Shown: positions 34,022 to 43,914 of the stretch, in pieces
Layout: each line of letters opens with the position of its first letter
Numbering within the stretch: position 1 is the stretch's first letter
Source of the DNA: Gillisia sp. UBA3175
Lineage (GTDB): Bacteria > Bacteroidota > Bacteroidia > Flavobacteriales > Flavobacteriaceae
DNA: 64,000 nucleotides
Assembly: GCA_002364325.1 (NCBI GenBank)
Contig: DEXV01000003.1
Location: 461-64,460, forward strand
Direction: 5' to 3'
Notes under the pieces: generated by a model
What the model was told of the DNA's origin: nothing
What the model saw: only the letters and a program-made list of their open reading frames with translations
Databases searched by the model: none
Translations under genes and position numbers: made by a program

Positions 34022-35764
34022 CTATCCATTCATAGAGATCAAAAACTCTTCGTTATTCTTAGTTTTCTTAAAACGCTCATTTATGAATTCCATAGCTTCC
34101 ACAGGATTCATATCTGCAAGATACTTTCTCATTACCCACATACGTTGCAAGGTGTTTTCATCTAATAAAAGATCGTCTCTACGTGTGCTTGAAGAAGTAA
34201 GATCTATAGCTGGGAATATTCTTCTATTTGCTATTTTTCTATCTAACTGAAGTTCCATGTTACCAGTACCTTTAAATTCTTCAAAGATCACTTCGTCCAT
34301 TTTAGAACCAGTATCTGTTAATGCAGTAGCGATAATAGAAAGGGAACCTCCATTTTCTATATTTCTCGCCGCACCAAAGAAACGTTTTGGTTTATGTAGT
34401 GCATTTGCATCTACACCACCACTTAATACCTTACCACTGGCAGGTTGTACAGTGTTGTAGGCTCTTGCTAAACGAGTAATTGAATCTAGAAGGATCACCA
34501 CATCATGACCGCATTCTACCATTCTTTTAGCTTTTTCTAAAACTATGTTGGCAACACGTACATGTTCATGTGCTTCTCTATCGAAAGTAGATGCTACCAC
34601 TTCACCTTTTACATTACGTTGCATATCTGTTACCTCTTCTGGACGTTCGTCTATAAGGAGGATTATTTGATATACTTCAGGATGATTGGCAGCAATAGCA
34701 TTTGCCAGATCCTTTAATAACATTGTTTTTCCAGTTTTAGGCTGGGAAACTATCATTCCACGTTGTCCTTTTCCAATTGGAGAGAAAAGATCTATGATAC
34801 GTGTAGAAATTGTGCTTTGTCTTTCAGCTAAATTAAATTTCTCTTTTGGAAATAACGGCGTTAAATGCTCGAAAGAAATTCGGTCTCTAACCACTTGTGG
34901 GTCTAAACCGTTAATTTTACTAATCTTAATAAGTGGGAAATATTTCTCTCCTTCTTTTGGAGGTCTTATCTGCCCAAGTACGGTATCTCCAGTCTTTAAG
35001 CCGAATAATCTAATTTGAGATTGAGATACATATATATCGTCTGGAGAAGAAAGATAATTATAGTCGGAGGATCTTAGGAAACCATAGTTATCCTGCATGA
35101 TATCCAAAACTCCTTCACTTTCTATAATCGCATCAAATTCGTAATCTGGCTCGCGATATCTATTTCTATTATCACGGTTTCCGTTGTTCTTTACGTTGCT
35201 GTCTCTATTCCCGTCAGATCTATTTCCATCAGATTTATTATTTCTGGTGTCTCTAGAATCTCTAGTATCTTTTCTTGGTTCTCTAGGACTACGGGAGTTA
35301 TCCTTATTTTGATTATCATCCCTTTTTACAGGCTGATTTTTATGAACAGGTCGCTTTGGAGCATCTCCTGTTTTTTCTGGCCTTGGCTTTCTATCAGCAG
35401 AATGATCTTTAGAAGATTCTCTGGAATCCTTATTAGATTCCGCAGATTTCTCAGTAGATTCTATAGAAGATTTGGCTTCAGTATTTTTTGTACTTGGTTT
35501 TGGATTCATTTTTTTTGACGGTTTACGCTCTGCGCCAATTTTGCTTTCGGTATTTGCTTCCGGTTTGGACTTAACCTCCGGTTTAGAAGTGCTTTCTTCT
35601 TTTAGAACCTCTTTCACTTTTGCGGGATTTGCTGCTTGATAATCCAGAATTTGGTAAACCAAGTCAAGCTTTTTTAGTGTTTTATATTTAGGGACTTTCA
35701 ATGAATTGGCAATATCTTGAAGCTCGGGAAGCTTCTTAGCTTTTAAATCTGAAATTTCAAACAT
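34022..35764 (-). CDS. rho: Transcription termination factor Rho
   Basis: Hexameric RNA translocase that ends transcription. Of 580 residues, about 1-50 are the Rho N-domain ([17 protein letters not shown]) and the last 370 are the cold-shock-like RNA-binding and ATPase core (Walker [13 protein letters not shown], Walker [11 protein letters not shown], with [10 protein letters not shown]). Between them lies an insertion of about 150 residues made almost wholly of Lys, Arg, Asn, Asp, Ser and Pro, expected to be disordered. Such insertions are known in Rho of Bacteroidota and actinobacteria and may aid RNA binding or phase separation. It is a single gene. Confidence 0.95.
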   Translation of the reverse strand: MFEISDLKAKKLPELQDIANSLKVPKYKTLKKLDLVYQILDYQAANPAKVKEVLKEESTSKPEVKSKPEANTESKIGAERKPSKKMNPKPSTKNTEAKSSIESTEKSAESNKDSRESSKDHSADRKPRPEKTGDAPKRPVHKNQPVKRDDNQNKDNSRSPREPRKDTRDSRDTRNNKSDGNRSDGNRDSNVKNNGNRDNRNRYREPDYEFDAIIESEGVLDIMQDNYGFLRSSDYNYLSSPDDIYVSQSQIRLFGLKTGDTVLGQIRPPKEGEKYFPLIKISKINGLDPQVVRDRISFEHLTPLFPKEKFNLAERQSTISTRIIDLFSPIGKGQRGMIVSQPKTGKTMLLKDLANAIAANHPEVYQIILLIDERPEEVTDMQRNVKGEVVASTFDREAHEHVRVANIVLEKAKRMVECGHDVVILLDSITRLARAYNTVQPASGKVLSGGVDANALHKPKRFFGAARNIENGGSLSIIATALTDTGSKMDEVIFEEFKGTGNMELQLDRKIANRRIFPAIDLTSSSTRRDDLLLDENTLQRMWVMRKYLADMNPVEAMEFINERFKKTKNNEEFLISMNG

Positions 35765-35952
35765 GAATAAGATTGTGTTTGTTTATTGTAAACTTCTCGA
35801 GGAAGAATCGAAAAAAATTTTTGGAGACTTAAGTAACCTAAATTGAATTGGTTACATATTCTTACTGCAATAATACAACTTTATTTTAAATTTTGGAATA
35901 TGCTATATAAAAAGAAACACTTATTTTTGCCGAGACAATCCAAGTATTAGCT

Positions 35953-36363
35953 ATGTTACAACGCATTCAAACTATTTATTTATTTATTGCAGCCTTGATA
36001 AGTGGTGTTCTAATATTTTTTGTTTCTTTGTGGAGCAATAATGCGGGTGAATCCGTTTTTGTTGAAGATGTTTTATTAGCCTTAGGCTTATTCATAAGTT
36101 CGGCAGCTCTTTCACTTATTAGCATATTTTTATTTAAAAACAGAAAGCTTCAATTTGTACTGGGGCGAATCAATATACTTATAAACTTTTTTTTGCTAGG
36201 AGTTTTTGTTTATTGGTCTCTAATTGTACCTGGAGAGATGGAAATCTCTGAGAAAGGTATTGGGATGTTTGTTCCTGTTCTTTCTATCGTTTTTATAGTT
36301 TTGGCCAACAAAGCTATCAAAAAGGACGAGGATCTCGTAAAATCTGTAGATCGATTGCGATAA
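35953..36363 (+). CDS. DUF4293 family four-helix membrane protein
   Basis: 136 residues, four hydrophobic segments (about 6-26, 38-58, 68-88, 98-116). The start MLQRIQTIYLF matches the DUF4293 family that often neighbours rho in Bacteroidota. No function is known. It is divergent from rho with 188 nt between them and ends in its own terminator. Confidence 0.78.
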   Translation: MLQRIQTIYLFIAALISGVLIFFVSLWSNNAGESVFVEDVLLALGLFISSAALSLISIFLFKNRKLQFVLGRINILINFFLLGVFVYWSLIVPGEMEISEKGIGMFVPVLSIVFIVLANKAIKKDEDLVKSVDRLR

Positions 36364-36393
36364 ACCTATTATCTTAGTGTTATTAGTGCGAAG

Positions 36394-36426
36394 AAAACCC
36401 GAAGTGAAAGCTTCGGGTTTTTTTAT
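36394..36426 (+). terminator. Terminator after the DUF4293 gene
   Basis: Stem AAAACCCGAAG (36394-36404) with CTTCGGGTTTT (36411-36421), six-base loop, T-run. The following 36427-36644 shows no gene or clear RNA. Confidence 0.85.
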
Positions 36427-36644
36427 TCTATTAATTAATTAAATGATATACTTTTTTCAATCAGTAATAACTTGACCATCTCTTCACCCTTAATGTGTTT
36501 CAGGGTCTTCAGCTGAACTAAATGGATGCTGAAACAATTCTGATAACAATAGGAACAGCAGGAAGAAAAATCTTGAGGTTACTACTAAACAAGATTGCCA
36601 GTAGAAAGTCAGTAATAAAAAATAAAGAATAAGAAATAAAATTC

Positions 36645-37136
36645 TTAGCTTTCTAATTCTATAACTTCCAGATCGGAAATGTTTTTTCCTTCTACTTTAA
36701 AGCGAAGCATCGTTCTCTTTTTATGAAACCCATATTTTCCAGCAGCGCCTGGATTCATATGTAGCAATTGTAAAGACTTATCGTTCATTACTTTTAATAT
36801 GTGTGAATGCCCGCAGATAAATAATTTCGGAGGATCTTTTTTTATGTCTTCTTTGATAGCTGCAGAATATTTACCGGGATATCCACCAATATGAGTGATC
36901 CAAACATCCAAGTCTTCACACAAGAACCGATCGTTTAGTGGGAATTCTTTTCGAATTTCATGATCGTCTATATTCCCATAAACAGCTCTTAGGGGTTTTA
37001 GCTTTTTTATCGCATCGGTCACTTTTAGATCTCCAATATCCCCCGCGTGCCATACTTCATCTGCTTCACCAACATAATGAAGGATCCTTTCGTCTATATG
37101 GCTATGGGTATCGCTTAATAATAAAATCTTTTTCAA
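36645..37136 (-). CDS. YfcE/MJ0936-type metallophosphoesterase
   Basis: 163 residues with the calcineurin-like metal motifs: SDTHSH (8-13), HAGDIGD (34-40), YGNIDD (54-59), the ICGHSH motif (about 108-113) and MNPGAAG. The family hydrolyses phosphodiesters in vitro; the natural substrate is not known. It is divergent from truA. Confidence 0.9.
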   Translation of the reverse strand: MKKILLLSDTHSHIDERILHYVGEADEVWHAGDIGDLKVTDAIKKLKPLRAVYGNIDDHEIRKEFPLNDRFLCEDLDVWITHIGGYPGKYSAAIKEDIKKDPPKLFICGHSHILKVMNDKSLQLLHMNPGAAGKYGFHKKRTMLRFKVEGKNISDLEVIELES

Positions 37137-37206
37137 ACTGTACTTCCTTTTTCTGGTTTTTCTGAAAACTGATTAATGAACCCTGATAGGGTTACGAAGT
37201 TTGCCG

Positions 37207-37214
37207 TATCTTTG
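37207..37214 (+). promoter_or_regulatory. truA -7 box (TATCTTTG)
   Basis: A perfect TAnnTTTG match 30 nt before the TTG start of truA; no clear -33 element. Confidence 0.5.
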
Positions 37215-37244
37215 CAAGCAATCACGTAAAAGTATCAATTTAGA

Positions 37245-37991
37245 TTGAGATATTTTATAGAACTGGCGTATAATGGAACAGCATATCATGGTTGGCAATA
37301 TCAGCCGAATGCTATTTCTATACAAGAAACTTTAGAAAAAGTACTCTTTACCGCATTGCAAGTGGAAACGCCTGTAGTAGGAGCTGGCAGGACAGATGCT
37401 GGCGTACATGCACGTAATTATTATGCGCATTTTGATAGTGAAGAGATTGAGCATAAAGATAAGTTTCTTTATAAGCTGAATACTTTACTTCCAGATGATA
37501 TTGCAGTGTATGATCTTATTGAAGTATCCGACGAAGCACATGCAAGATTTAATGCAAGCAGTAGAAGTTACGAGTATTATGTGATTCAGAAAAAAGATCC
37601 ATTTCGTTTTGAAGCGGCACATCATGTAAAAAATGAGTTAGATCTGGAAAAGATGAATCTTGCAGCTGCTATTTTATTAGAATACACCGATTTCAAATGT
37701 TTTTCTAAATCTAAAACAGACGTTCATACTTATAACTGTGCTATTAAGTATGCAAAATGGGAAAGAATAGGGGAGGTTTTAATATTTAAGATCACTGCAG
37801 ATAGGTTTTTAAGAAATATGGTGAGAGCCATTGTAGGTACTTTATTGGAAATAGGTTTGCATAAGATTCCTGTTAACAAATTGCACGACATATTAAAAAG
37901 CAGAGATAGGCAAGAAGCTGGTACATCGGTTCCAGCAAAGGCATTATTTCTAACTAAAATTGAATATCCAACATCTATTTTAAATAAATAA
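37245..37991 (+). CDS. truA: tRNA pseudouridine38-40 synthase
   Basis: 248 residues; isomerises uridines 38-40 of the anticodon arm. The catalytic Asp is in GAGRTDAGVHA (about 46-56). The N-terminal YNGTAYHGWQ motif and SSRSYEYYV follow the family. The start appears to be TTG at 37245 (Met-Arg-Tyr-Phe); the next Met is far inside the fold. The next gene, an ABC exporter, starts at the base after its stop codon. Confidence 0.93.
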   Translation: MRYFIELAYNGTAYHGWQYQPNAISIQETLEKVLFTALQVETPVVGAGRTDAGVHARNYYAHFDSEEIEHKDKFLYKLNTLLPDDIAVYDLIEVSDEAHARFNASSRSYEYYVIQKKDPFRFEAAHHVKNELDLEKMNLAAAILLEYTDFKCFSKSKTDVHTYNCAIKYAKWERIGEVLIFKITADRFLRNMVRAIVGTLLEIGLHKIPVNKLHDILKSRDRQEAGTSVPAKALFLTKIEYPTSILNK

Positions 37992-39761
37992 ATGGCATCA
38001 CAATCCGGAAATGCATTTGATTTTAGCCTCTTTAAAAGGCTAATAAAATATACCAACCCATATAAATGGACCTTCTATTTTGTGGCTCTTGCTGCAATAT
38101 TATTATCTCTTTTTGCAGTTTTAAGACCCTATTTATTGCAGATAACAATAGATGAATCTATCCTTCCTAAGGATAATGACAATCTGGTTTTCTATGTTAG
38201 CATGATGATGGTGGTGCTTTTTCTGGAAGTTATCTTTCAGTTTTGCTTCATTTATTTTGCTAACTGGTTAGGGCAGGAAGTAGTGCGAGATCTCCGGGTG
38301 AGTCTTTTTAAACATATGCTTCAATTCAAGATGAAGTATTATGATAAATCTGCTGTTGGAAGATTGGTTACCAGAGCGGTAAGTGATATAGAGACCATTT
38401 CTAGTATCTTTAGTGAAGGACTTTTCATGATTGCAAGCGATCTGCTTAAAATGTTAGTAGTTCTAGGATTCATGTTCTTTAACAGTTGGCAACTTACCTT
38501 ATTGGTATTAACGGTTCTTCCTTTTATCTTGTACGCAACACGGGTATTTCAGAAGAAAATGAAAATTGCTTTTGAAGATGTAAGGAACCAAGTTGCAAAC
38601 TTGAACACCTTTGTTCAGGAGAGAATAACCGGAATGAAGATAGTTCAGTTGTTCACCAGAGAGAAGGTGGAATATGAGAATTTTAAAGAGATCAACCAAA
38701 AACATAAAAGCGCGTGGGTTAAAACCGTTTGGTATAACTCTATTTTCTTTCCAATTGCAGAGATGTCCACTTCAATAACTATCGGTTTAATTGTTTGGTA
38801 TGGTGGTTTGCGAGTTGTAGAAAGCGATACGCTTAGTTTAGGTATTATAATTATGTTTATTGAATTGTCTCAAATGTTATTTAGACCCCTTCGCCAGATC
38901 GCAGATAAATTCAATACACTGCAAATGGGAATGGTGGCTGCGAACAGAATTTTTGGAATTTTGGATACAGATTCTGTAATTCAGGATACAGGGTCTAAAG
39001 AGATCTCAAGTTTGTCGGGAGAAATAGAATTTGAGAATGTTCGATTTAGTTATGATGAGGGTGAAGAAGTGTTAAAAGGAGTTTCCTTTAGAGCAAAACC
39101 TGGCGAAACTATTGCAATTGTTGGGGCTACCGGAGCAGGAAAATCTACAGTGATCAATCTTTTAAATAGATTTTATGAAATTGATGGTGGAAAGATTATG
39201 GTAGACGGAATAGATATTAAAGACATTACTTTAAAATCTTTGCGAGCTGAAATTGCAGTGGTACTGCAAAATGTGTTCTTATTTGCAGATACTATCCTTA
39301 ATAATATTAGCCTTCATAATCCAAAAGTGACCGAAGAAGATGTTATACTAGCAGCCAAAGAAATAGGAATACATGAATTTATAAGTTCTTTGCCAAATGG
39401 CTATCATTATAATGTGAAAGAACGTGGTGTGATGCTTTCTTCAGGTCAGCGACAATTGATCTCCTTTTTGAGAGCCTATGTTAGCAATCCAAGTATTTTA
39501 GTGCTCGATGAGGCTACTTCTTCTGTAGATTCATATAGCGAGCAATTAATCCAAGATGCTACAGATAAGATCACAGCAAATAGAACTTCAATTGTTATTG
39601 CCCATAGATTAGCTACTATTAAAAAAGCAGACAGAATATTAGTAATGGATGCAGGTAAAATAGTAGAAGTGGGAACTCATCAGGAACTATTACAAGTGAA
39701 AAATGGATTCTACAAAAATCTTTACGAAGTGCAATTTATGGCGGAAGAGGAAACTATTTAA
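37992..39761 (+). CDS. ABC exporter half-transporter (MsbA-like)
   Basis: 589 residues: six-helix transmembrane domain about 1-320, then an ATPase domain with Walker A GATGAGKST (about 378-386), signature LSSGQRQL, Walker B ILVLDEATSS and H-loop IVIAHRL. It is expected to act as a homodimer exporting a lipid or drug. Relatives are annotated as MsbA or multidrug exporters; the substrate is not evident. It is co-transcribed with truA. Confidence 0.88.
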   Translation: MASQSGNAFDFSLFKRLIKYTNPYKWTFYFVALAAILLSLFAVLRPYLLQITIDESILPKDNDNLVFYVSMMMVVLFLEVIFQFCFIYFANWLGQEVVRDLRVSLFKHMLQFKMKYYDKSAVGRLVTRAVSDIETISSIFSEGLFMIASDLLKMLVVLGFMFFNSWQLTLLVLTVLPFILYATRVFQKKMKIAFEDVRNQVANLNTFVQERITGMKIVQLFTREKVEYENFKEINQKHKSAWVKTVWYNSIFFPIAEMSTSITIGLIVWYGGLRVVESDTLSLGIIIMFIELSQMLFRPLRQIADKFNTLQMGMVAANRIFGILDTDSVIQDTGSKEISSLSGEIEFENVRFSYDEGEEVLKGVSFRAKPGETIAIVGATGAGKSTVINLLNRFYEIDGGKIMVDGIDIKDITLKSLRAEIAVVLQNVFLFADTILNNISLHNPKVTEEDVILAAKEIGIHEFISSLPNGYHYNVKERGVMLSSGQRQLISFLRAYVSNPSILVLDEATSSVDSYSEQLIQDATDKITANRTSIVIAHRLATIKKADRILVMDAGKIVEVGTHQELLQVKNGFYKNLYEVQFMAEEETI

Positions 39762-39764
39762 ATA

Positions 39765-40538
39765 TCAAGTAAGATCTTCTTTCAGCTTATTTACCAATTC
39801 GTTAGTGTCTTCAAAGATCACAAATTCACCATCTTTTAGGTAGGAGATCTGTCCATTCTCTTCACTTACTACAATTGCTAAAGCATCTGTTTTTTCTGTG
39901 ATCCCTACTGCCGCTCTGTGTCTTAATCCAAATCTCAAAGGTATAGATCTGTCATTAGAAACCGGTAAAATTACTCTAGTTGCAGTAATATGGTTTCCTT
40001 CAATTATCATAGCACCATCATGTAAGGGTGAATTTTTAAAGAAAATAGATTCTATAATAGGTTGATTTATTTCTAAATTCATAGAATCTCCAGAAATCTT
40101 TATAAAATCTAATTTTGTGCTTTTTTGAATAACAATAAGGGCCCCAGTATAGCTTTTTCCCATATTTTCGCACGCCTTTACAATCGCATTTAGATTGGTC
40201 CTTATTTGCGTATCGTCTTTAACAAATTTAAATTGTCTGAAGAATTTTCTTCGCTGTGTAAAATTAGTAGAACCAATCATTAATAAGAACTTTCTAATCT
40301 CCTGCTGAAAAACAACAATTAATGCAAACATTCCTACCCCGATGAATTGCCCCAGCACGCTGCTTAAAAGTTCCATTTGAAGCAACTCTGTAAGTTTCCA
40401 CATTAAATAAACGATCACTATCCCAATAAAGATATTTACGGCAACCGTTCCTTTAACGAGTTTGTATAAATAGTAAAGCAATATTGCAACAAATACAATG
40501 TCTACAATATCAAGAATACGAAGGTTTAAAAAATCCAA
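39765..40538 (-). CDS. cdaA: Diadenylate cyclase (c-di-AMP synthase)
   Basis: 257 residues. Three N-terminal membrane helices (about 10-75) precede a DAC domain with both catalytic motifs, DGAMII (about 172-177) and RHRAAVG (about 204-210). This is the CdaA/DacA layout. It makes cyclic di-AMP, which controls potassium and turgor homeostasis in many bacteria. No CdaR or GlmM gene is next to it; instead folP lies immediately upstream on the same strand, 29 nt away. Confidence 0.93.
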   Translation of the reverse strand: MDFLNLRILDIVDIVFVAILLYYLYKLVKGTVAVNIFIGIVIVYLMWKLTELLQMELLSSVLGQFIGVGMFALIVVFQQEIRKFLLMIGSTNFTQRRKFFRQFKFVKDDTQIRTNLNAIVKACENMGKSYTGALIVIQKSTKLDFIKISGDSMNLEINQPIIESIFFKNSPLHDGAMIIEGNHITATRVILPVSNDRSIPLRFGLRHRAAVGITEKTDALAIVVSEENGQISYLKDGEFVIFEDTNELVNKLKEDLT

Positions 40539-40567
40539 ATTTTAAGGCTTTGTGTAAAAATAGAAAA

Positions 40568-41392
40568 TTAGATGCAAAGCTGGCTCATTAATTTAACTGT
40601 TTCCATTGCTTCCTTAACATCATGTACTCTAAGGATGTTAGCTCCCTTGCTTAAAGCTATAGTATTTAATACCGTAGTGCCGTTTAGAGCTTCTTCAGCG
40701 GTTATATTTAATGTTTTGTAAATGGTAGATTTTCTGGAAAGTCCTACTAAAATAGGCATTTTTAAATTTTTAAAAACTTCCAACTTGGATAGCAATTCAA
40801 AATTCTGAGGAATGTTCTTAGCAAAACCAAAGCCGAGATCTATTATAAGATCATTTATTCCTAGGGCTAGCGCGGTGTGTATTTTTTCTGAAAAATAATA
40901 AATCAAGTCCTGAGGTAGATCTTCATATTCATTTAGATCTTTCATGGTTTTCGGATTCCCTCTCATATGCATCATGATATAAGGTACTTGAAGATCTGCA
41001 GCTACTTGCATCATTTTCTCATCGAGGTTCCCTGCCGAAATATCATTTATCATAGCTGCACCTGCTTCAATGGATTCGGCTGCAACCTTACTTCTAAAAG
41101 TATCTATAGAAATAAGTGTTTCTGGAAATTTTTTAAGAATCGCTTCAATTGCTGGAAGTACGCGTTCTAATTCTTCAATTTCAGAAATATAATCTGCTCC
41201 GGGACGCGTGCTGTAACCACCGATATCCAGAAAAGTGGCTCCTTGTTTAAGCATAACTTCTGCAGAAGTCAACAACGAATCTAGATCCATTTTTCTGCTT
41301 TCAGAATAAAATGAATCTGGAGTGCTATTTAAGATCCCCATAATTTTTGGTGTGCTTAGATCTACTAGGTTACCTTTACAATTAATGGTCAT
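40568..41392 (-). CDS. folP: Dihydropteroate synthase
   Basis: Condenses p-aminobenzoate with the pterin pyrophosphate in folate synthesis. 274 residues; MGILNSTPDSFY (18-29), GGYSTRPGA (the DPHS signature 2 region), DTFRSKVA, NDIS, and the HMRGNPKTM segment are present. It shares a strand and short spacing with cdaA. It is the target family of sulfonamides; nothing unusual is seen in those loops. Confidence 0.94.
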   Translation of the reverse strand: MTINCKGNLVDLSTPKIMGILNSTPDSFYSESRKMDLDSLLTSAEVMLKQGATFLDIGGYSTRPGADYISEIEELERVLPAIEAILKKFPETLISIDTFRSKVAAESIEAGAAMINDISAGNLDEKMMQVAADLQVPYIMMHMRGNPKTMKDLNEYEDLPQDLIYYFSEKIHTALALGINDLIIDLGFGFAKNIPQNFELLSKLEVFKNLKMPILVGLSRKSTIYKTLNITAEEALNGTTVLNTIALSKGANILRVHDVKEAMETVKLMSQLCI

Positions 41393-41490
41393 GCTACTAA
41401 TTTATTGTTTACTTCTTAAAAGTGAGTGGGTAAATTAACTTTGACTATCTAAATTATTTGCCCGAAATTTACGCAAATTAGAATAGTTTT

Positions 41491-42039
41491 ATGAAGGATA
41501 CCTCAAAACAATACGATGCGATAGTTAATACCTGTCGTGAGCTATTTGTAAATAAAATGAAAGATTACGGTTGTGCATGGCGTATTTTACGATTACCTTC
41601 TTTAACCGATCAAATTTTTATAAAGGCACAACGCATAAGGAGTCTGCAAGAAAATGAGGTTAGAAGAGTAGATGAGGATGAAAAACCGGAATTTATAGGT
41701 ATCATAAATTATTCTATCATGGCGCTAATTCAATTGGATCTTGGAGTTGCAACCCAACCCGATCTTTCTGTTGATAGAGCCATGGAATTATATGATGAAA
41801 AAATTAGCACTACTAAAGAATTAATGGAGAATAAAAATCATGATTATGGCGAAGCTTGGCGTGATATGAGGGTGAGTTCTTTAACCGATCTAATTATTCA
41901 AAAACTGTTACGTGTAAAACAAATTGAAGATAATAAAGGTAAAACCTTAGTGAGTGAAGGGATAGACGCAAATTATCAGGATATGATTAATTATGCTGTC
42001 TTTGCAATGATCTTGATGGAAGAAGCAACAAAAAACTAG
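41491..42039 (+). CDS. DUF1599 protein with internal duplication
   Basis: 182 residues, cytoplasmic. Two halves repeat the same pattern: NKMKDYGCAWRILRLPSLTDQI near 25 and NKNHDYGEAWRDMRVSSLTDLI near 112, each followed by a KxxRxxQxE-type helix and an INYxxxAxI helix. This is the DUF1599 repeat, widespread in Bacteroidota, with no assigned function; the helical form with conserved Glu and Asp resembles dUTPase/MazG-like all-alpha folds. It is followed 6 nt later by the DoxX-like gene. Confidence 0.82.
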   Translation: MKDTSKQYDAIVNTCRELFVNKMKDYGCAWRILRLPSLTDQIFIKAQRIRSLQENEVRRVDEDEKPEFIGIINYSIMALIQLDLGVATQPDLSVDRAMELYDEKISTTKELMENKNHDYGEAWRDMRVSSLTDLIIQKLLRVKQIEDNKGKTLVSEGIDANYQDMINYAVFAMILMEEATKN

Positions 42040-42045
42040 TAACAT

Positions 42046-43140
42046 ATGAAGATCTTAGTAGGGATTGCCAGAATTTTTGTTGGAATATTATTCATTATCT
42101 CTGGATTTATTAAACTGAATGATCCTATTGGTTTTTCATTTAAGCTTCAGGAATATTTTAGCGCAGAGGTTTTAAATCTGGAATTCTTAATTCCATTTGC
42201 ATTGGTGTTTGCTATCGTACTGGTGGTTTTCGAGCTAGTGCTTGGAATTATGCTAATAATAGGTTACCTCCCTAAATTCACCGTTTGGAGTTTACTTTTA
42301 ATGATCGTGTTCTTTACTTTTTTAACCTTTTACTCGGCCTATTTCGATAAAGTAAAGGACTGTGGTTGCTTTGGTGATGCTATGCCGCTTACTCCTTGGC
42401 AATCTTTTTATAAGGATGCGGTATTGTTAATATTAATCTTACTTCTATTTTTTAAACGAAAATTGATCACGCCATTATTTAACCCAGTTTCGCATAGATG
42501 GATCATTTTTCTATCTTTTATGCTTTGTTTTTTATTCGCCTATTATGTGCTAATGCATTTACCATTGATAGATTTTAGAGCTTATAAGATCGGGAATAAT
42601 TTATTGGAGGAAATGACGATTCCTAAGAATGCTGAAAAACCAACTTATGAATATCAGTGGAAATTTAATGCGAATGGAGAAGATGTGATCATAAAAAATT
42701 CTGGTGCTTATCCTCAGGTTGAAGGGAAATTTATAGGAGTTGAAACCAGACTTATTTCTGAAGGTTTTAAACCAAGGATCCCAGATTTTTCAATCTATAG
42801 AGATGGAGAGAATATATCTCAAGAAATTTTAAGCAATGATAAGTTGTTAATAATCGTAGCCTATGATCTACATAAAACAGAAAAAGAAGGATATAAAGCT
42901 ATAAAGGAACTTACAGATACTGCTTTAAAAATGGGTTACAAAGTAGTAGGCTTAACGGCTTCCGGTGACGATTTAAAGGAAAGTATAACCGCTAAATTCG
43001 ACTTGAAATTTGATTTCTATCAGAGTGATGAAACAGTTTTAAAAACGATAGTTCGCGCAAACCCGGGAATCTTGGTTTTAAATAAAGCCACAGTTACACA
43101 GAAAAAACATTGGTTCGATGCATCAGAAATTGAACTTTAA
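42046..43140 (+). CDS. DoxX-like membrane protein with C-terminal thioredoxin-like region (BT_3928 type)
   Basis: 364 residues. The N-terminal half has four or five transmembrane helices of DoxX type (starting ARIFVGILFIISGFIKLNDP) and a loop with CGCFGDAMPL; a further helix lies near 150-165. The second half (about 230-364) resembles a thioredoxin-like fold but lacks a CxxC active site. Such proteins are linked to quinol or redox functions by family, without proof. It sits in a cluster with DUF1599, tpiA and prmA. Confidence 0.75.
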   Translation: MKILVGIARIFVGILFIISGFIKLNDPIGFSFKLQEYFSAEVLNLEFLIPFALVFAIVLVVFELVLGIMLIIGYLPKFTVWSLLLMIVFFTFLTFYSAYFDKVKDCGCFGDAMPLTPWQSFYKDAVLLILILLLFFKRKLITPLFNPVSHRWIIFLSFMLCFLFAYYVLMHLPLIDFRAYKIGNNLLEEMTIPKNAEKPTYEYQWKFNANGEDVIIKNSGAYPQVEGKFIGVETRLISEGFKPRIPDFSIYRDGENISQEILSNDKLLIIVAYDLHKTEKEGYKAIKELTDTALKMGYKVVGLTASGDDLKESITAKFDLKFDFYQSDETVLKTIVRANPGILVLNKATVTQKKHWFDASEIEL

Positions 43141-43158
43141 TTATATAAAAAGAACACT

Positions 43159-43914
43159 ATGAGAAAAAATATAGTTGCAGGAAATTGGAAGATGAATAAT
43201 GACTTGGCAGAGACCCAAGAACTTATTGGAGATCTTAAGCTACAGTTGGTGAAGGAACCTACTGCAGAGGTATATGTAGCTCCTTCATTTGTAAATTTAT
43301 ATAACACGTTTCAATCCTTAAAAGGAACAGCCATCAAAGTTGCTGCTCAAAACATGCATTTTGCTGAGAATGGCGCTTATACTGGTGAAGTTTCAGGAAA
43401 AATGTTGCAAAGTGTGGGAGTGCAAACTGTGATATTGGGGCATAGTGAACGAAGAGCGCTTTTTAATGAAACCGATGAAATGCTTTCAAAGAAAGTTAAT
43501 GCAGCCTTAATGCATGAAATGAAGGTTATTTTTTGTTTTGGAGAAGAACTTAAGGATCGTAAATCTGAAGGACATTTTGAAGTAGTGAAATCGCAGTTAG
43601 AAAATGGAATATTTCATATAGATAGAGCAGCATGGAAGAATGTAATATTGGCATATGAGCCGGTATGGGCAATTGGTACTGGAGAAACAGCTTCACCAGA
43701 GCAGGCGCAAGAAATGCATGAATTTATAAGAGGTCTAGTTTCAGATAAATTTGGAGAAGAGATCGCAGAAGATGTTTCTATATTATACGGTGGAAGCGTT
43801 AAGCCAGACAATGCTAGAGAGATCTTCGCGAAAGCAGATGTAGATGGCGGACTTATTGGAGGTGCTAGTTTAAAGGCGATCGACTTTTTAACCATTGTAA
43901 ATTCATTTGATTAA
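43159..43914 (+). CDS. tpiA: Triosephosphate isomerase
   Basis: Interconverts dihydroxyacetone phosphate and glyceraldehyde 3-phosphate. 251 residues; NWKMN (11-15, with the catalytic Lys), GHSERR (catalytic His), AYEPVWAIGTG (catalytic Glu and flexible loop) and YGGSVKPDN are intact. The next gene begins at the last base of its stop codon. Confidence 0.97.
   Translation: MRKNIVAGNWKMNNDLAETQELIGDLKLQLVKEPTAEVYVAPSFVNLYNTFQSLKGTAIKVAAQNMHFAENGAYTGEVSGKMLQSVGVQTVILGHSERRALFNETDEMLSKKVNAALMHEMKVIFCFGEELKDRKSEGHFEVVKSQLENGIFHIDRAAWKNVILAYEPVWAIGTGETASPEQAQEMHEFIRGLVSDKFGEEIAEDVSILYGGSVKPDNAREIFAKADVDGGLIGGASLKAIDFLTIVNSFD

Noticed and set aside
36427..36644. Small RNA (such as 4.5S) in the gap after the DUF4293 gene
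   Set aside because: The stretch GGAACAGCAGGAAG recalls the SRP RNA tip, but the symmetric loop and flanking stem are missing.
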